64,000 nt of DNA from Scopulibacillus_A cellulosilyticus (GTDB taxonomy: Bacteria > Bacillota > Bacilli > Bacillales > Sporolactobacillaceae), in assembly GCF_042665295.1 (NCBI RefSeq), contig NZ_JBHTCO010000010.1, positions 52,200-116,199 on the forward strand, given 5' to 3'. This document shows positions 26,662 through 35,949 of the stretch, piece after piece. The position numbers were made by a program, and so were the translations under genes. Each line of letters opens with the position of its first letter. The stretch's first letter is position 1. The notes under the pieces were generated by a model. The model did no database searches, was not told the origin of the DNA, and was given only the letters and a program-made list of their open reading frames with translations.

Positions 26662-27939
26662 TTAAGCGACATGTTGTTTATTGTTTTTTACTTTAAAGGG
26701 TTTAACAAATATCCAAACACAAACGGCACCGATAAGAGCCAGAGCACCAGCGAGTAAAAAGGCGCTCGTAAATGAACCTGTGAATTGTACAATAAAACCT
26801 GTGACACTTGGCGCGATAATCCCGGAAATGTTAGCTAACGTATGAACAAAACCGCTTGCACCGCCAACCTTATCAGCTTCGACAGTATCTGAAATAACCG
26901 CCCAATAGAGTGCGCCTGTGATATACATAAAGAAGATGCCTAATGCCATTAGAATAACAGCACTAACCGCTGTTTTTGCAAGTCCGGTTAAGCCGATACA
27001 AACAGCCGAACATAATAAACCGCTTACAAGGATAACCTTTCGAGAAAACAAAAGTTTACCTGTCTTTTTATAAATAAAATCTGAGATTGTTCCGCTAAGC
27101 ACTAAACCAAAAAATCCAACAATCCATGGAACGGATGTGGCGATGCTCATACTTTCAATATTTAAATGTCTTTCCATTGAAAGATAACCTGGGAACCATG
27201 TTGTAAAAAAGTAAAGAATAAAGTTATAAGCAAAAAAGGCGATCGCCGTACATAAAATCGTTGGCTGCTTCAAGTAAAACGTCAACGGCGTTTTCGCTGA
27301 TTTTTTCGAAACCGCTGCCATTTCAGTTTCCGGTTCATAGTCTTTTAATTCTTCTTCCGAAACATTAGGAAGATCTCGCGGCTTGTCCTTAATGAATTTA
27401 TACCAAACAATAGCCCAAATAATCCCAATCAGAGTAATAACAATAAAGGAAATTTTCCAATTCCAAAGAATTGCGATAAAACCGACAATTGGCCCCGCAA
27501 TCGCTCCGCCTAAAGGAGAACCTGAAAAAGCAATACCAGTCGCCCGGGCACGTTTTTCCTTTGGCACCCAATTGTTTACTGTTTTATTCGTTGTTGCAGC
27601 AAGAGGTCCTTCTCCAAACCCGAATAATAATCGAATAACAAAAAGTGAAACAAAGTTAAACGCCGTAATCGTTAATCCGCAAAAGATCGACCAAAGTGTC
27701 ATTGACCCGGCAAATATTTTTCTTGGACCGTATTTATCAGATAAATACCCGCCAATGAAATTGAAAATTGCATACCCTACAAAAAAGACACTCATTATGA
27801 TACCTAACTCGGCTGCATTAATGTCTAATGACTTTTTAATATACGGTACGGCTACCGAAAAAGCCGAGCGGTCCAAATAGTTAATAGCATTAGCAAGAAA
27901 CAGCATGACTACAACGAAAATGCTATATCTTTTTATCAT
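26662..27939 (-). CDS. exuT: MFS hexuronate transporter (ExuT-type)
   Basis: 425 residues, 12 predicted membrane segments, anion:cation symporter branch of the major facilitator superfamily. NAINYLDRSAFSVAVPYI and GYLSDKYGPRK are typical. Import of glucuronate/galacturonate or related aldonates is inferred from the uxu and kdg genes downstream. The frame extends upstream to 28017, but the ATG at 27939 follows GGGGGAAGAAGG and matches the family start; the extension is not conserved-looking. Confidence 0.9.
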   Translation of the reverse strand: MIKRYSIFVVVMLFLANAINYLDRSAFSVAVPYIKKSLDINAAELGIIMSVFFVGYAIFNFIGGYLSDKYGPRKIFAGSMTLWSIFCGLTITAFNFVSLFVIRLLFGFGEGPLAATTNKTVNNWVPKEKRARATGIAFSGSPLGGAIAGPIVGFIAILWNWKISFIVITLIGIIWAIVWYKFIKDKPRDLPNVSEEELKDYEPETEMAAVSKKSAKTPLTFYLKQPTILCTAIAFFAYNFILYFFTTWFPGYLSMERHLNIESMSIATSVPWIVGFFGLVLSGTISDFIYKKTGKLLFSRKVILVSGLLCSAVCIGLTGLAKTAVSAVILMALGIFFMYITGALYWAVISDTVEADKVGGASGFVHTLANISGIIAPSVTGFIVQFTGSFTSAFLLAGALALIGAVCVWIFVKPFKVKNNKQHVA

Positions 27940-28027
27940 AACCTTCTTCCCCCAATCAATCATACATTTAAATTTAATTTTGGCGCCGCTTACAAAAATA
28001 CTCATCCTATCCCCCATATAGGGGAAG

Positions 28028-28041
28028 TGACATCGCTTTCA
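28028..28041 (-). promoter_or_regulatory. cre site (CcpA) upstream of exuT
   Basis: Minus-strand TGAAAGCGATGTCA fits TGWAANCGNTNWCA at every position, 89 bases before the exuT start. A weaker 12/14 match lies at 27981-27994. Indicates carbon catabolite repression of the uronate genes. Confidence 0.8.
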
Positions 28042-28071
28042 TTTAAACTGAAAACACCCTATGGTGAGTTT

Positions 28072-28746
28072 TTACTTAAAATAATTCGGATAACTTTGCT
28101 TAAGTTCTTCTTTATAAACCATAACGCTTGTTAAATGGTCTTCCATAGTCTTTTCGGCAAGATCCGGGTTCCGATTCCTTATAGCCTCAGCAATCTTGGA
28201 GTGCTGAGAAAAAATATCATCCCAATTATAATTAGTTGATAGTCTCAACATTCTGATACGATTAAAATCAAAATTCATTTTTTGAATCGCAAGCCATATA
28301 TTCTTTTTATTACAGCCTGTAAAGATCATACGGTGAAACTCTTCATCGAGTTCAAACATCCCTGTGTAATCTTTTTTTTCAACATGCAGCTCTTGCATTT
28401 TCAAATTCATTTCTAATGATATAAGCTGCTCAACGGGAAAATTTTCACACGCCAGCCTGATAACAGCCCTCTCTAACTGTTCCCGCATAAATCTTCCTTC
28501 TTCAACAAGGGTTAAATCAATTAATGAAACATAAGTTCCTTTTTGTGGATATATATCTAATAATCCCTCTTGAGATAATCGAAGAAAAGCTTCTCTTACC
28601 GGCGTACGGCTCACATCAAGCTTTTTTGACACTTCGGCTTCAGAAATGCTTGTTCCAGGTTCAAGCTTCAATGTTAAAATCTCTTCTCGTAAAATTTGAT
28701 ACACAGTATCTCTTGAAGAATTCACGTTATTCTTTAATCCGTTCAT
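28072..28746 (-). CDS. GntR/FadR-family (FCD) transcriptional regulator of the hexuronate operon
   Basis: 224 residues. N-terminal winged helix (about 12-75, with SEAEVSKKLDVSRTPVREA) and C-terminal FCD effector domain (about 88-215) with metal/ligand residues such as DEEFHRMI and HSKIAEAI. FCD regulators of this kind (UxuR, ExuR, KdgR analogues) are repressors released by a sugar acid. The ATG at 28746 lies 7 bases after AGGAGG; an upstream ATG at 28770 sits inside the operator. As the first gene of the operon it is probably autoregulated. Confidence 0.92.
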   Translation of the reverse strand: MNGLKNNVNSSRDTVYQILREEILTLKLEPGTSISEAEVSKKLDVSRTPVREAFLRLSQEGLLDIYPQKGTYVSLIDLTLVEEGRFMREQLERAVIRLACENFPVEQLISLEMNLKMQELHVEKKDYTGMFELDEEFHRMIFTGCNKKNIWLAIQKMNFDFNRIRMLRLSTNYNWDDIFSQHSKIAEAIRNRNPDLAEKTMEDHLTSVMVYKEELKQSYPNYFK

Positions 28747-28768
28747 TTGCTTTCCTCCTTCTATTACC

Positions 28769-28802
28769 ATACTACCATACTAGCATACTTGTATGGTAGT
28801 AT
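28769..28802. promoter_or_regulatory. Inverted-repeat operator of the GntR regulator
   Basis: Perfect 12-bp arms ATACTACCATAC / GTATGGTAGTAT, 10 bases apart, with an inner CATAC-TT-GTATG palindrome and a further half-site (TACCATAC). It overlaps the probable -10 region (TATACT) of the regulator gene on the minus strand. Confidence 0.8.
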
Positions 28803-28857
28803 AAATTTTGCCAAATTAAATCAATGAAAACTCGCTTAAATTTCAGAAAATTTAATA

Positions 28858-28886
28858 TTGACACAAAACTAACAATTCAATATAAT
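28858..28886 (+). promoter_or_regulatory. Consensus sigma-A promoter of the M20 amidohydrolase gene
   Basis: TTGACA, 17 bases, TATAAT: full consensus, about 38 bases before the start codon. Confidence 0.9.
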
Positions 28887-28924
28887 TAGGACTAATATCA
28901 TATATCCTCGAAAGGAGTCATGTT

Positions 28925-30103
28925 ATGGCACTGGCAACATCATTAAATGACTTAGTCAATAGTGTTAAACAAGATGTGATTAATTGGAGAAGATACCTTC
29001 ATGAAAATCCCGAACTTTCTTTTGAAGAAAAGGAAACCTCACAATTTGTCTATGAGAAACTTCAATCCTTTGGAAATCTCGAAGTCTCCCGCCCAACTGA
29101 AACAAGCGTGGTAGCCCGCTTAATTGGACAAGCATCAGGCAAAGTCATTGCTTTTCGGGCGGATATGGATGCCTTGCCTATATTAGAAGAAAATGATTTT
29201 GAATTTGCTTCTAAAAATAAAGGTGTCATGCATGCTTGCGGTCATGATGGACATACTGCCATGCTTTTAGGAGCGGCAAAAATATTGTCGCAAATGAAGG
29301 ATGATATAAATGGTGAAGTAAGATTTATCTTCCAGCATGCCGAAGAGCTTCCTCCCGGAGGTGCGCAGGAAATGGTCGACGCAGGTGTCATGGATGGTGT
29401 CGATGAAATCGTCGGGTTGCATTTGATGTCTCTGCTCCCAAAAGGAAAAATTGGTATCGGTTATGGTCCAATTACAGCTAATGCTGATACATTTGAGATA
29501 AAAATTCATGGGAGAGGCAGTCATGCTTCGCAGCCGGAAAATGCCATTGACCCTGTGGCGATTGGTTCGCAAGTGGTCGCCAATCTTCAGCATATCGTCT
29601 CTCGAAATACTGATCCAATTGAAAGATTAGTCATTTCGGTCACACAGTTTCACGGCGGTACAGCTAACAATGTCATCCCGCAATCTGTAGAACTTGGCGG
29701 CACTGTGCGGAGCTTTAACCCTGAAATCCGTAACAATGCGCCTAAATTGATGAAGAAGATTATTAAAGGTGTAACTGAAGCCCATGGTGCTTCATATGAG
29801 CTTGATTATCAGTTCGGATATGCCAGTGTCAATAATGATGAAAACGTCACTAGAAAGATGGAAGAAATGATTGAGGAGGTGTTTGGAAAAGATTATATCG
29901 AATACCCGCCGGCGGCAATGGGCGGCGAAGATTTCTCAGCTTTCTTAACTAAAGCACCGGGATGCTTTATACCGGTTGGCGCTGGGAATAAAGAAAAAGG
30001 TATCACGGCTCCCCACCATCATCCTAAATTTACTGTAGATGAAGATTCACTGGAGGACGGTGTTAAAATCCTGGTTAACGCGCCATTTAAATTGCTTAAA
30101 TAA
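28925..30103 (+). CDS. M20-family amidohydrolase (N-acyl-amino-acid/aminoacylase type)
   Basis: 392 residues, full length. Metal-site residues are Asp80/Asp82 (FRADMDA), Cys105 and His107 (HACGHDGH), Glu140/141 (QHAEELPPGG), His165 region and the final His in APHHHPKF. These dinuclear-metal enzymes split N-acyl or amide bonds of amino acids. Cytoplasmic. AAAGGAG precedes the ATG and a consensus promoter drives it. It is a close paralogue of the enzyme at 34492-35679 (shared WRRY.H..PELSF start) and pairs with the membrane protein downstream, separated by a terminator. Confidence 0.92.
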   Translation: MALATSLNDLVNSVKQDVINWRRYLHENPELSFEEKETSQFVYEKLQSFGNLEVSRPTETSVVARLIGQASGKVIAFRADMDALPILEENDFEFASKNKGVMHACGHDGHTAMLLGAAKILSQMKDDINGEVRFIFQHAEELPPGGAQEMVDAGVMDGVDEIVGLHLMSLLPKGKIGIGYGPITANADTFEIKIHGRGSHASQPENAIDPVAIGSQVVANLQHIVSRNTDPIERLVISVTQFHGGTANNVIPQSVELGGTVRSFNPEIRNNAPKLMKKIIKGVTEAHGASYELDYQFGYASVNNDENVTRKMEEMIEEVFGKDYIEYPPAAMGGEDFSAFLTKAPGCFIPVGAGNKEKGITAPHHHPKFTVDEDSLEDGVKILVNAPFKLLK

Positions 30104-30179
30104 CATTTTTCTTATAACCAATTGTCGTAATATTCACAACATAGGAGAATCATTTTCCGTTGTTTAGATGGTAAACAAG

Positions 30180-30220
30180 AGACGAATGATCATTCATTCT
30201 AAGTATCATTCGTCTTTTTA
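30180..30220 (+). terminator. Terminator after the first M20 gene
   Basis: Perfect stem AGACGAATGAT / ATCATTCGTCT, 14-base loop, then TTTTT. It lies 33 bases before the next start codon, so it could also work as an attenuator for it. Confidence 0.85.
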
Positions 30221-30252
30221 TAAAAATATATTTTTATTTAAGGAGGGACCTG

Positions 30253-31431
30253 ATGTTACATGATCCTACAGTAGCAACAGCGATTATTTTATGCATTATC
30301 GTTGTTGGAGAAATCATTTCTATTGCGACGCGGGCGAAAATCCCAATGCTGCTCGTAGCACTTCTTGGCTATCTTGCACTTACATGGGCAGGTATATTGC
30401 CTAAAAAAATGATTGTTGATTCGACATTTGTTCAAGTTGGCGCCGTACTTGGCTCCGCCCCAATCATTGTTCATATGGGAACTTTAATCCCTATTAAAAC
30501 AATGAAAGTTCAATGGAGAGCAGCTTTTATAGCACTGTTTGGTATTGCTGTTTCCAGTATTCTCATCATTACGATTGTTACACTTGTATTTGACTATAAA
30601 ACAGCTGTATCAGGGGTAGGACCATTGACAGGCGGTATTATAGCCTTCCTTATTACCTCACAAAAATTAAAAGCATTAGGTTTAACCAGTTTAATTACTA
30701 TTCCTGTTTTAATTCTTTCTTTTCAAGGTTTGTTTGGAATGCCTCTCACTGCAAATTTACTTAGAAGACATGCTCTAAAAGTTCGTCAAGCTATGGATAA
30801 TGGCAATTATGTAGCTGCTACGATTGCTGATGATCCGCAAGCAAAGTCGGAAACAACTGCAAAAACATGGATTCCGGAAAAATATCAAACGACCACTGTT
30901 TTATTTTTCCAAGTTATTATCGGCGGCGCCTTAGCGGTTATTTTAGGCCATTATACCCATGTTTCCTACAGCTTATGGGCGCTTGCTATTGGTATTATCG
31001 GGAGATATGCCGGTTTTTATCCTGATCGCGTCATGGAACGAGCTAACGCATTTACAGTAGGTATGATCGGTTTAATATTCATGGTAACCGTCTCATTAAA
31101 TGATATTACACCTATGATGTTTATAAAAACATTACCGCAAATGCTGTTAATTATCATCATCGGAATTATTGGTATTATTATTGGAGGATATGTAGGTTCA
31201 AAAATTGTAAAATGGGATCCTTTGAAGGGAATTCCCGTTGCTCTGACTGCCACATTTGGCTTCCCGGGGGATTATTTAATCAGCGAGGAAGTCAGCCGCA
31301 GTGTGAGCCGGAATAAAGAAGAAGAAAAGGCAATTTTTAATGAGATATTAACCCCAATGTTAATCGGCGGCTTTACGACCGTAACCATTGGTTCTGTTGT
31401 TATTGCCAGTATATTAGTAGGGACGATATGA
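30253..31431 (+). CDS. Polytopic membrane protein, unassigned transporter-like
   Basis: 392 residues with about ten to eleven hydrophobic segments and a cytoplasmic loop near 175-215 rich in polar residues. AAGGAGG precedes the ATG. I do not recognise the family; sequence style (long Gly/Ile-rich helices, SLNDITPMMF, FGFPGDYLISEEV) suggests a secondary transporter. Lying just after an M20 amidohydrolase, it may import the acylated amino acid or export the product. That is inferred from context. Confidence 0.75.
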   Translation: MLHDPTVATAIILCIIVVGEIISIATRAKIPMLLVALLGYLALTWAGILPKKMIVDSTFVQVGAVLGSAPIIVHMGTLIPIKTMKVQWRAAFIALFGIAVSSILIITIVTLVFDYKTAVSGVGPLTGGIIAFLITSQKLKALGLTSLITIPVLILSFQGLFGMPLTANLLRRHALKVRQAMDNGNYVAATIADDPQAKSETTAKTWIPEKYQTTTVLFFQVIIGGALAVILGHYTHVSYSLWALAIGIIGRYAGFYPDRVMERANAFTVGMIGLIFMVTVSLNDITPMMFIKTLPQMLLIIIIGIIGIIIGGYVGSKIVKWDPLKGIPVALTATFGFPGDYLISEEVSRSVSRNKEEEKAIFNEILTPMLIGGFTTVTIGSVVIASILVGTI

Positions 31432-31440
31432 TGCACATTT

Positions 31441-31488
31441 AATAGCAAAAAGTCACTTTTCACAATATGAAAAGTGACTTTTGCTATT
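31441..31488. terminator. Bidirectional terminator
   Basis: Long stem AGTCACTTTTCA / TGAAAAGTGACT extended by AATAGC / GCTATT with one bulge, loop CAATA, T-rich on both strands; lies between convergent genes. Confidence 0.9.
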
Positions 31489-31525
31489 TTATGATTAAAG
31501 AGGATTGCCAATCGGAAAGTGTTCT

Positions 31526-32740
31526 TTATACGCTTGTTTCTTTTATTGTCAATGGGCGTACTTTTCCATTAGTTAAATAGTCAAAAACAGCTGCAATAAA
31601 GATTTTCCCTGTAACTAACATTGCCCTTTCATCCACATCAAATTTTGGATGGTGGTGCGGGTAGGTAGCATTGATATCTGGATTTCTTCCTCCGACGAAG
31701 AAGAATGTACCCGGGACTTCTTTTACATAGTAGGAAAAGTCTTCCCCGCCCATTGCTGGTACTAATTCTTTGACATTTTCTTCGCCGATAATAGATTTAG
31801 TAAGGGATTCAACCCTTCTTGTTTCCTCTGGATCATTCCATACACCCGGGTAACCGCGTTGGTAGTCTATTGTAAAAGTTGCTCCTGCACCTTCACATGT
31901 AGATTTCACAACTTTGCGAAGTTCTTCTTCAATAAGATCTCTTGTTTCCTCATCAAATGTCCGAACAGTTCCTTTAATATTTGCTGTGTCAGCAATAACA
32001 TTAAAGGTTTGTCCGCTGTGAAAAGATCCTACAGTGACGACCGCAGGGTTAAGCGGATCAACGCGGCGGCTGACGATTTGTTGAAGGTTTAAAACCAGCT
32101 GGCTGCCAACGACTAGTGAATCAATCGTTGTATTAGGCATCGCACCATGTCCGCCTTTACCTTGAATGTTAATTTCAAATGAATCAGCCGCAGCTGTTGC
32201 ATAGCCTTCTTTGAACAATACAGTACCATATGGATCAGGAGACCAGACATGGGCGCCGTATACAGCATCGACGCCATCCAAGCAGCCGTCTTCTACCATA
32301 GCTTTTGCCCCGCCTGGCGTTACTTCTTCCGCAAACTGGTGAATAAAGACAACGTTTCCTTCCAGCTCGTCTCTTACCTCACTTAACACTTTGGCAACGC
32401 CAAGTAATCCTGCCGTATGAATATCGTGTCCGCAGGCATGCATAACGCCTGGGACTTTAGATTTGTATGGCACATCTTTTTCATCTTGGATAGGCAGTGC
32501 ATCAAAATCAGCCCTAAGCGCAACGGTTTTACCCGGCTTACCGCCTTTTAGAAAACCTACAACACCTCTTCCGCCTACTCCGGTTTTCACTTCAATCCCT
32601 AAATTTTCGAGATATTCAGCCACCTTATTAGGTGTATCAACTTCTTGAAATGAAAGTTCAGGATGCATATGAAGATCCCGGCGAAATTCTACTAATTCAG
32701 GATATAATTCTTCAAGTCTCTTAAACAATTGATCCAGCAT
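31526..32740 (-). CDS. M20-family amidohydrolase
   Basis: 404 residues. Metal ligands lie in LRADFDA (Asp78/Asp80), HACGHDIH (Cys103, His105), FAEEVTPGG (Glu138/139) and the C-terminal YPHHHPKF. It is a hippurate hydrolase / N-acetylamino-acid deacetylase-like enzyme, more distant from the other two M20 proteins than they are from each other. Last gene of the four-gene set M20-DUF3311-SSS-M20, 47 bp after the symporter. GGAGG is 8 bases before the ATG. Confidence 0.92.
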   Translation of the reverse strand: MLDQLFKRLEELYPELVEFRRDLHMHPELSFQEVDTPNKVAEYLENLGIEVKTGVGGRGVVGFLKGGKPGKTVALRADFDALPIQDEKDVPYKSKVPGVMHACGHDIHTAGLLGVAKVLSEVRDELEGNVVFIHQFAEEVTPGGAKAMVEDGCLDGVDAVYGAHVWSPDPYGTVLFKEGYATAAADSFEINIQGKGGHGAMPNTTIDSLVVGSQLVLNLQQIVSRRVDPLNPAVVTVGSFHSGQTFNVIADTANIKGTVRTFDEETRDLIEEELRKVVKSTCEGAGATFTIDYQRGYPGVWNDPEETRRVESLTKSIIGEENVKELVPAMGGEDFSYYVKEVPGTFFFVGGRNPDINATYPHHHPKFDVDERAMLVTGKIFIAAVFDYLTNGKVRPLTIKETSV

Positions 32741-32787
32741 GTTTTATTCCTCCATTTTTAATACAAAAATTTAAAATTTTCACATTG

Positions 32788-34269
32788 TTAACCAGCACTA
32801 ACTTTATTAGCATCTTTAATTGTTTCTTCATTCATGTTTTTTTTCGTAACGAGGCTGATAACAATCATGACAATGATATTAATAACCATTGCTACAACAC
32901 CGATATTAAGGTCTTTAAGGGTTTGCGGCAAGCTTGGAAATAGACTGGCTATTGTAGTTCCTGTAATTGTTGTATAGGCAATAACTAAAATGCCGGCAAT
33001 AATACCGCAAGCAGCACCTGCCTTAGTGATTGGATTACGTTTTAACAAACTGCATGCAATGGCTGGGAAAAGCTGCGTTACTAAGCTATATCCCATTAAA
33101 AGTAAAGGTACAAGTGCACTGCCGCCTTTAAGCGTAGCAAACACTGTTATTAATGCAACAATCGGTACCAAGTACTTTGCCAGTTTTGGAACGCTTTGAT
33201 CCGGCATTTTTGGCGCGAACACTTGAATCACATTTTTGGATAACATTGTAGCAGAAGTCATCAATATCAATGAACCCGGAACAATGGCTGTCAGCAATCC
33301 CGCAGCTCCTACTAAACCAATAAACCATGGGTCAAAAGTCTTTTCGGATAAACGCAGTAATGAAAGATCGCCGTTTTTCAAACCTGGAACTTGCAGAATA
33401 GCTGCAAATCCTACTAAAAACACGAACATTAAAATCATCTGATACAATGGCATAAAAATTGCGTTTTTTCTAAACACTTTTGGACTTTTTGCAGAAAATG
33501 ATGCCCCAAACGTATGCGGCCACATATAGGCGCCGAGTGACGTCAATAATACGGTAGAAATAAACCATGAAAGACTCAAACCTTTATCTTGAAGTGCTGT
33601 AAACCCTGGCTTCGCGGCATTAACAGCTTTAAACATCGGCTCAAAGCCGCCGTAATAATGAAGCGGTAAATAAATACCCAGAAAGATACAAACAGCTAAA
33701 ATCATAATGTCCTTAAGAACAGCTGTCCATGCTGAGCCATGAATACCTGAAACCATGACATAAACAGTGACTGAAATCGCTCCAATCCAAACCGCCAGCG
33801 TTGGTGAAATTAATCCATAAGATGCTTCGGATACAATAAGCCCCAATCCTTGAAATTGAGTAATAAGATACGGAATCATTGCAATAACGCCGACAATGGC
33901 CACTAATACCCCAAGATAAGGGCTATTATATTTTTTTATCATATAATCTGATTGCGACATAAGATTGTGCTTCTTTGCATATTTCCAAACAGGCGGAAGA
34001 AGGTAATACGAAATAACATACATTAATGCTCCATAGCCAATAATATAAAAGGCTGCACCGCCCTTACTGTATGCCCAGCCGCTTCCTCCTAAAAATGTAA
34101 AGGTTGTATAGATTTCGCCGGCCATTAACAGGAATACAAATATACTGCCAAAACCCCGGCCTCCGACAGTCCATTGCTCGAGGTCCATATCTTTCCCTTT
34201 TTTGGCTTGAACGCCAAGGTAAATGGTCACTATTAGGAATATAGCCATAATGATAAGAGCACTATTCAT
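32788..34269 (-). CDS. Sodium:solute symporter (SSS family)
   Basis: 493 residues, about 13 membrane segments. Early motifs YLGVQAKKGKDMDLEQWTVGGR and GEIYTTFTFLGGSGWAYSKG are typical of the SSS family, which imports amino acids, pantothenate, urea or short acids with Na+. The ATG at 34269 follows GGAGG by 9 bases and overlaps the DUF3311 gene by 8 bases, so the proteins are made together. Flanking M20 amidohydrolases suggest uptake of an acylated or amidated amino acid. Confidence 0.92.
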   Translation of the reverse strand: MNSALIIMAIFLIVTIYLGVQAKKGKDMDLEQWTVGGRGFGSIFVFLLMAGEIYTTFTFLGGSGWAYSKGGAAFYIIGYGALMYVISYYLLPPVWKYAKKHNLMSQSDYMIKKYNSPYLGVLVAIVGVIAMIPYLITQFQGLGLIVSEASYGLISPTLAVWIGAISVTVYVMVSGIHGSAWTAVLKDIMILAVCIFLGIYLPLHYYGGFEPMFKAVNAAKPGFTALQDKGLSLSWFISTVLLTSLGAYMWPHTFGASFSAKSPKVFRKNAIFMPLYQMILMFVFLVGFAAILQVPGLKNGDLSLLRLSEKTFDPWFIGLVGAAGLLTAIVPGSLILMTSATMLSKNVIQVFAPKMPDQSVPKLAKYLVPIVALITVFATLKGGSALVPLLLMGYSLVTQLFPAIACSLLKRNPITKAGAACGIIAGILVIAYTTITGTTIASLFPSLPQTLKDLNIGVVAMVINIIVMIVISLVTKKNMNEETIKDANKVSAG

Positions 34270-34468
34270 TGGTGGTTTCCTCCCCTTTATTTTGAGGGTC
34301 AAACTTATAAACAACAGCTAAAATGATTGACGTTAAAACGAGCCATAAAAGCAGATAAAAAATCATAAAAGGCATTCCCAAAACATAAGGGGTTACCCTG
34401 TTTGCAAAAATAATTCCAACTAATATGCCTAGAAAAGGCAATATGGAAAGCAGATGGATATATTTCAT
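34262..34468 (-). CDS. DUF3311-type small membrane partner of the symporter
   Basis: 68 residues with two membrane segments (about 4-24 and 32-56) around a short polar loop (ANRVTPYVLGMPF) and a charged tail. Such DUF3311 proteins are regularly coded just before SSS symporters (the yhjC-yhjB pair of B. subtilis), here with an 8-base overlap. Start at the ATG at 34468, 6 bases after GGAAGGG, rather than the preceding GTG. Confidence 0.85.
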   Translation of the reverse strand: MKYIHLLSILPFLGILVGIIFANRVTPYVLGMPFMIFYLLLWLVLTSIILAVVYKFDPQNKGEETTNE

Positions 34469-34491
34469 CACGTTCCCTTCCTTTCATTAAC

Positions 34492-35679
34492 TTAATTTTC
34501 GCCTAACAGCTTTAATGCAGCATTGACAAATAATGTTACCCCATGATTCAAAGCAGCTTCGTCAATTGTGAAACGCGGATGGTGATGTGGATATACAATA
34601 CCTTTTTCCTCATTACCGGCCCCAACAAATATAAAGGATGCCGGTTTTTCGTTAGAATATGCTGAAAAGTCTTCACTCACCATTTCCGGGGGCATTTTGA
34701 TCAAGGTTTCTTTACCAAAAACATCAACAATCGTTTCTTCAACAGCCTTTGTCACTGTTTCATCGTTGATAACAGAACCATATCCAAAGGTAACATTTGC
34801 TTTATATGCTGCACCGTGAGCTTCAGCAATACCTTTAACAACTTGTTCAATAAGGTCAGGTAGTTTTTTTCGTATATTCTGATTTAAAGTTCGAATTGAA
34901 CCGCCTAAAGAAACAGTATCCGGAATAACATTATATGCATCCCCGCCGTTAAATTTGGTTAATGAAATAACAATAGAATCTAACGGATCGATATTCCTTG
35001 AAACGATATGCTGAAGGTTGCTGACGATTTGTGAACCTATAGCAATTGGGTCAACAGTTTCCTGAGGTTTGGCAGAATGACCGCCTTTTCCTTGAATAAC
35101 AATATCAAGCATGTCAGAAGCAGCTGTCGCCGATCCATAACAAATGCCAATCTTACCAACAGGCATTGGCGACCAAAGATGGATGCCGATCACTTGATCT
35201 ACACCTTCCAATACACCTGCTTTGACCATTTCCCGAGCGCCGCCTGGCTGCAATTCTTCGGCATGTTGAAAGATAAATCGAATCTCCCCATTGATGCTAT
35301 CCTTATATTGAGCCAATACCTTCGCAGCCCCCAGCAGCATCGCTGTATGGCCATCATGTCCGCATGCGTGCATAACGCCATCGTTTCTAGAAGCAAATGG
35401 AAGATCGTTCTCTTCATGAATTGGCAGTGCATCCATATCAGCACGCATCGCAATAATTTTTCCTGGTTTTCTGCCAATCAATCTTGCCATTACACTTGTT
35501 TTTGTAGGACGTGAAATTTCCAGGTTTTCAACGGTTTGCAATCTTTCAAATACAAATTGCGAAGTTTTTTCTTCCTTGAAGGATAATTCAGGATATTTAT
35601 GAAAATATCTTCGCCATTCAATAACCTCAGATTTCACTGAATCTATTGAATCACGAAGACTCGTTATGACTTGCGACAA
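34492..35679 (-). CDS. M20-family amidohydrolase, paralogue of the 28925 gene
   Basis: 395 residues from a TTG at 35679. Metal-site motifs MRADMDA, HACGHDGH, QHAEELQPGG and YPHHHPRF are intact. Sequence follows the 28925 enzyme closely along its length, apart from Val-Ser in VSEDFSAYS where the paralogue has Gly-Gly, a site near the metal ligands that may shift specificity. A run of TTG/CTG codons blurs the start; 35679 puts TTAGGGG 9 bases upstream and aligns with the paralogue. First gene of a four-gene operon with transporter and second M20. Confidence 0.9.
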   Translation of the reverse strand: MSQVITSLRDSIDSVKSEVIEWRRYFHKYPELSFKEEKTSQFVFERLQTVENLEISRPTKTSVMARLIGRKPGKIIAMRADMDALPIHEENDLPFASRNDGVMHACGHDGHTAMLLGAAKVLAQYKDSINGEIRFIFQHAEELQPGGAREMVKAGVLEGVDQVIGIHLWSPMPVGKIGICYGSATAASDMLDIVIQGKGGHSAKPQETVDPIAIGSQIVSNLQHIVSRNIDPLDSIVISLTKFNGGDAYNVIPDTVSLGGSIRTLNQNIRKKLPDLIEQVVKGIAEAHGAAYKANVTFGYGSVINDETVTKAVEETIVDVFGKETLIKMPPEMVSEDFSAYSNEKPASFIFVGAGNEEKGIVYPHHHPRFTIDEAALNHGVTLFVNAALKLLGEN

Positions 35680-35867
35680 CAGCAACAACCCCTAACCAAA
35701 ACCATATTTTAGAAGATTTAGTGAATTTATTATAATTTAATTGTAATTGTATTTTGTAAAAATTGCAATAGTGTGTCGAAAATGGTCGATATAGGATTTT
35801 AACTTCAATATAATCTTGTAAATTTACAAGTTGTAATCTTCAACAACTATAAAGACTTTTTACGAAG

Positions 35868-35901
35868 AAAACCTCCCTGTCTCATAAGACAGGAAGGTTT
35901 T
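35868..35901 (-). terminator. Terminator after the carbamoylase gene
   Basis: Stem AAAACCTTCCTGTCT / AGACAGGGAGGTTTT (one mismatch), loop TATG, on the minus strand. It ends the seven-gene hpaB1 operon. Confidence 0.88.
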
Positions 35902-35949
35902 AAATTTATTATTAAAGTCAAAAATAGCACAAATAAATACCTGTATCTT

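Noticed and set aside
35077..35514. 145-codon plus-strand frame within the third M20 gene
   Set aside because: It lies antisense to strongly conserved catalytic motifs and its His/Cys-rich translation is an artefact of the opposite strand.
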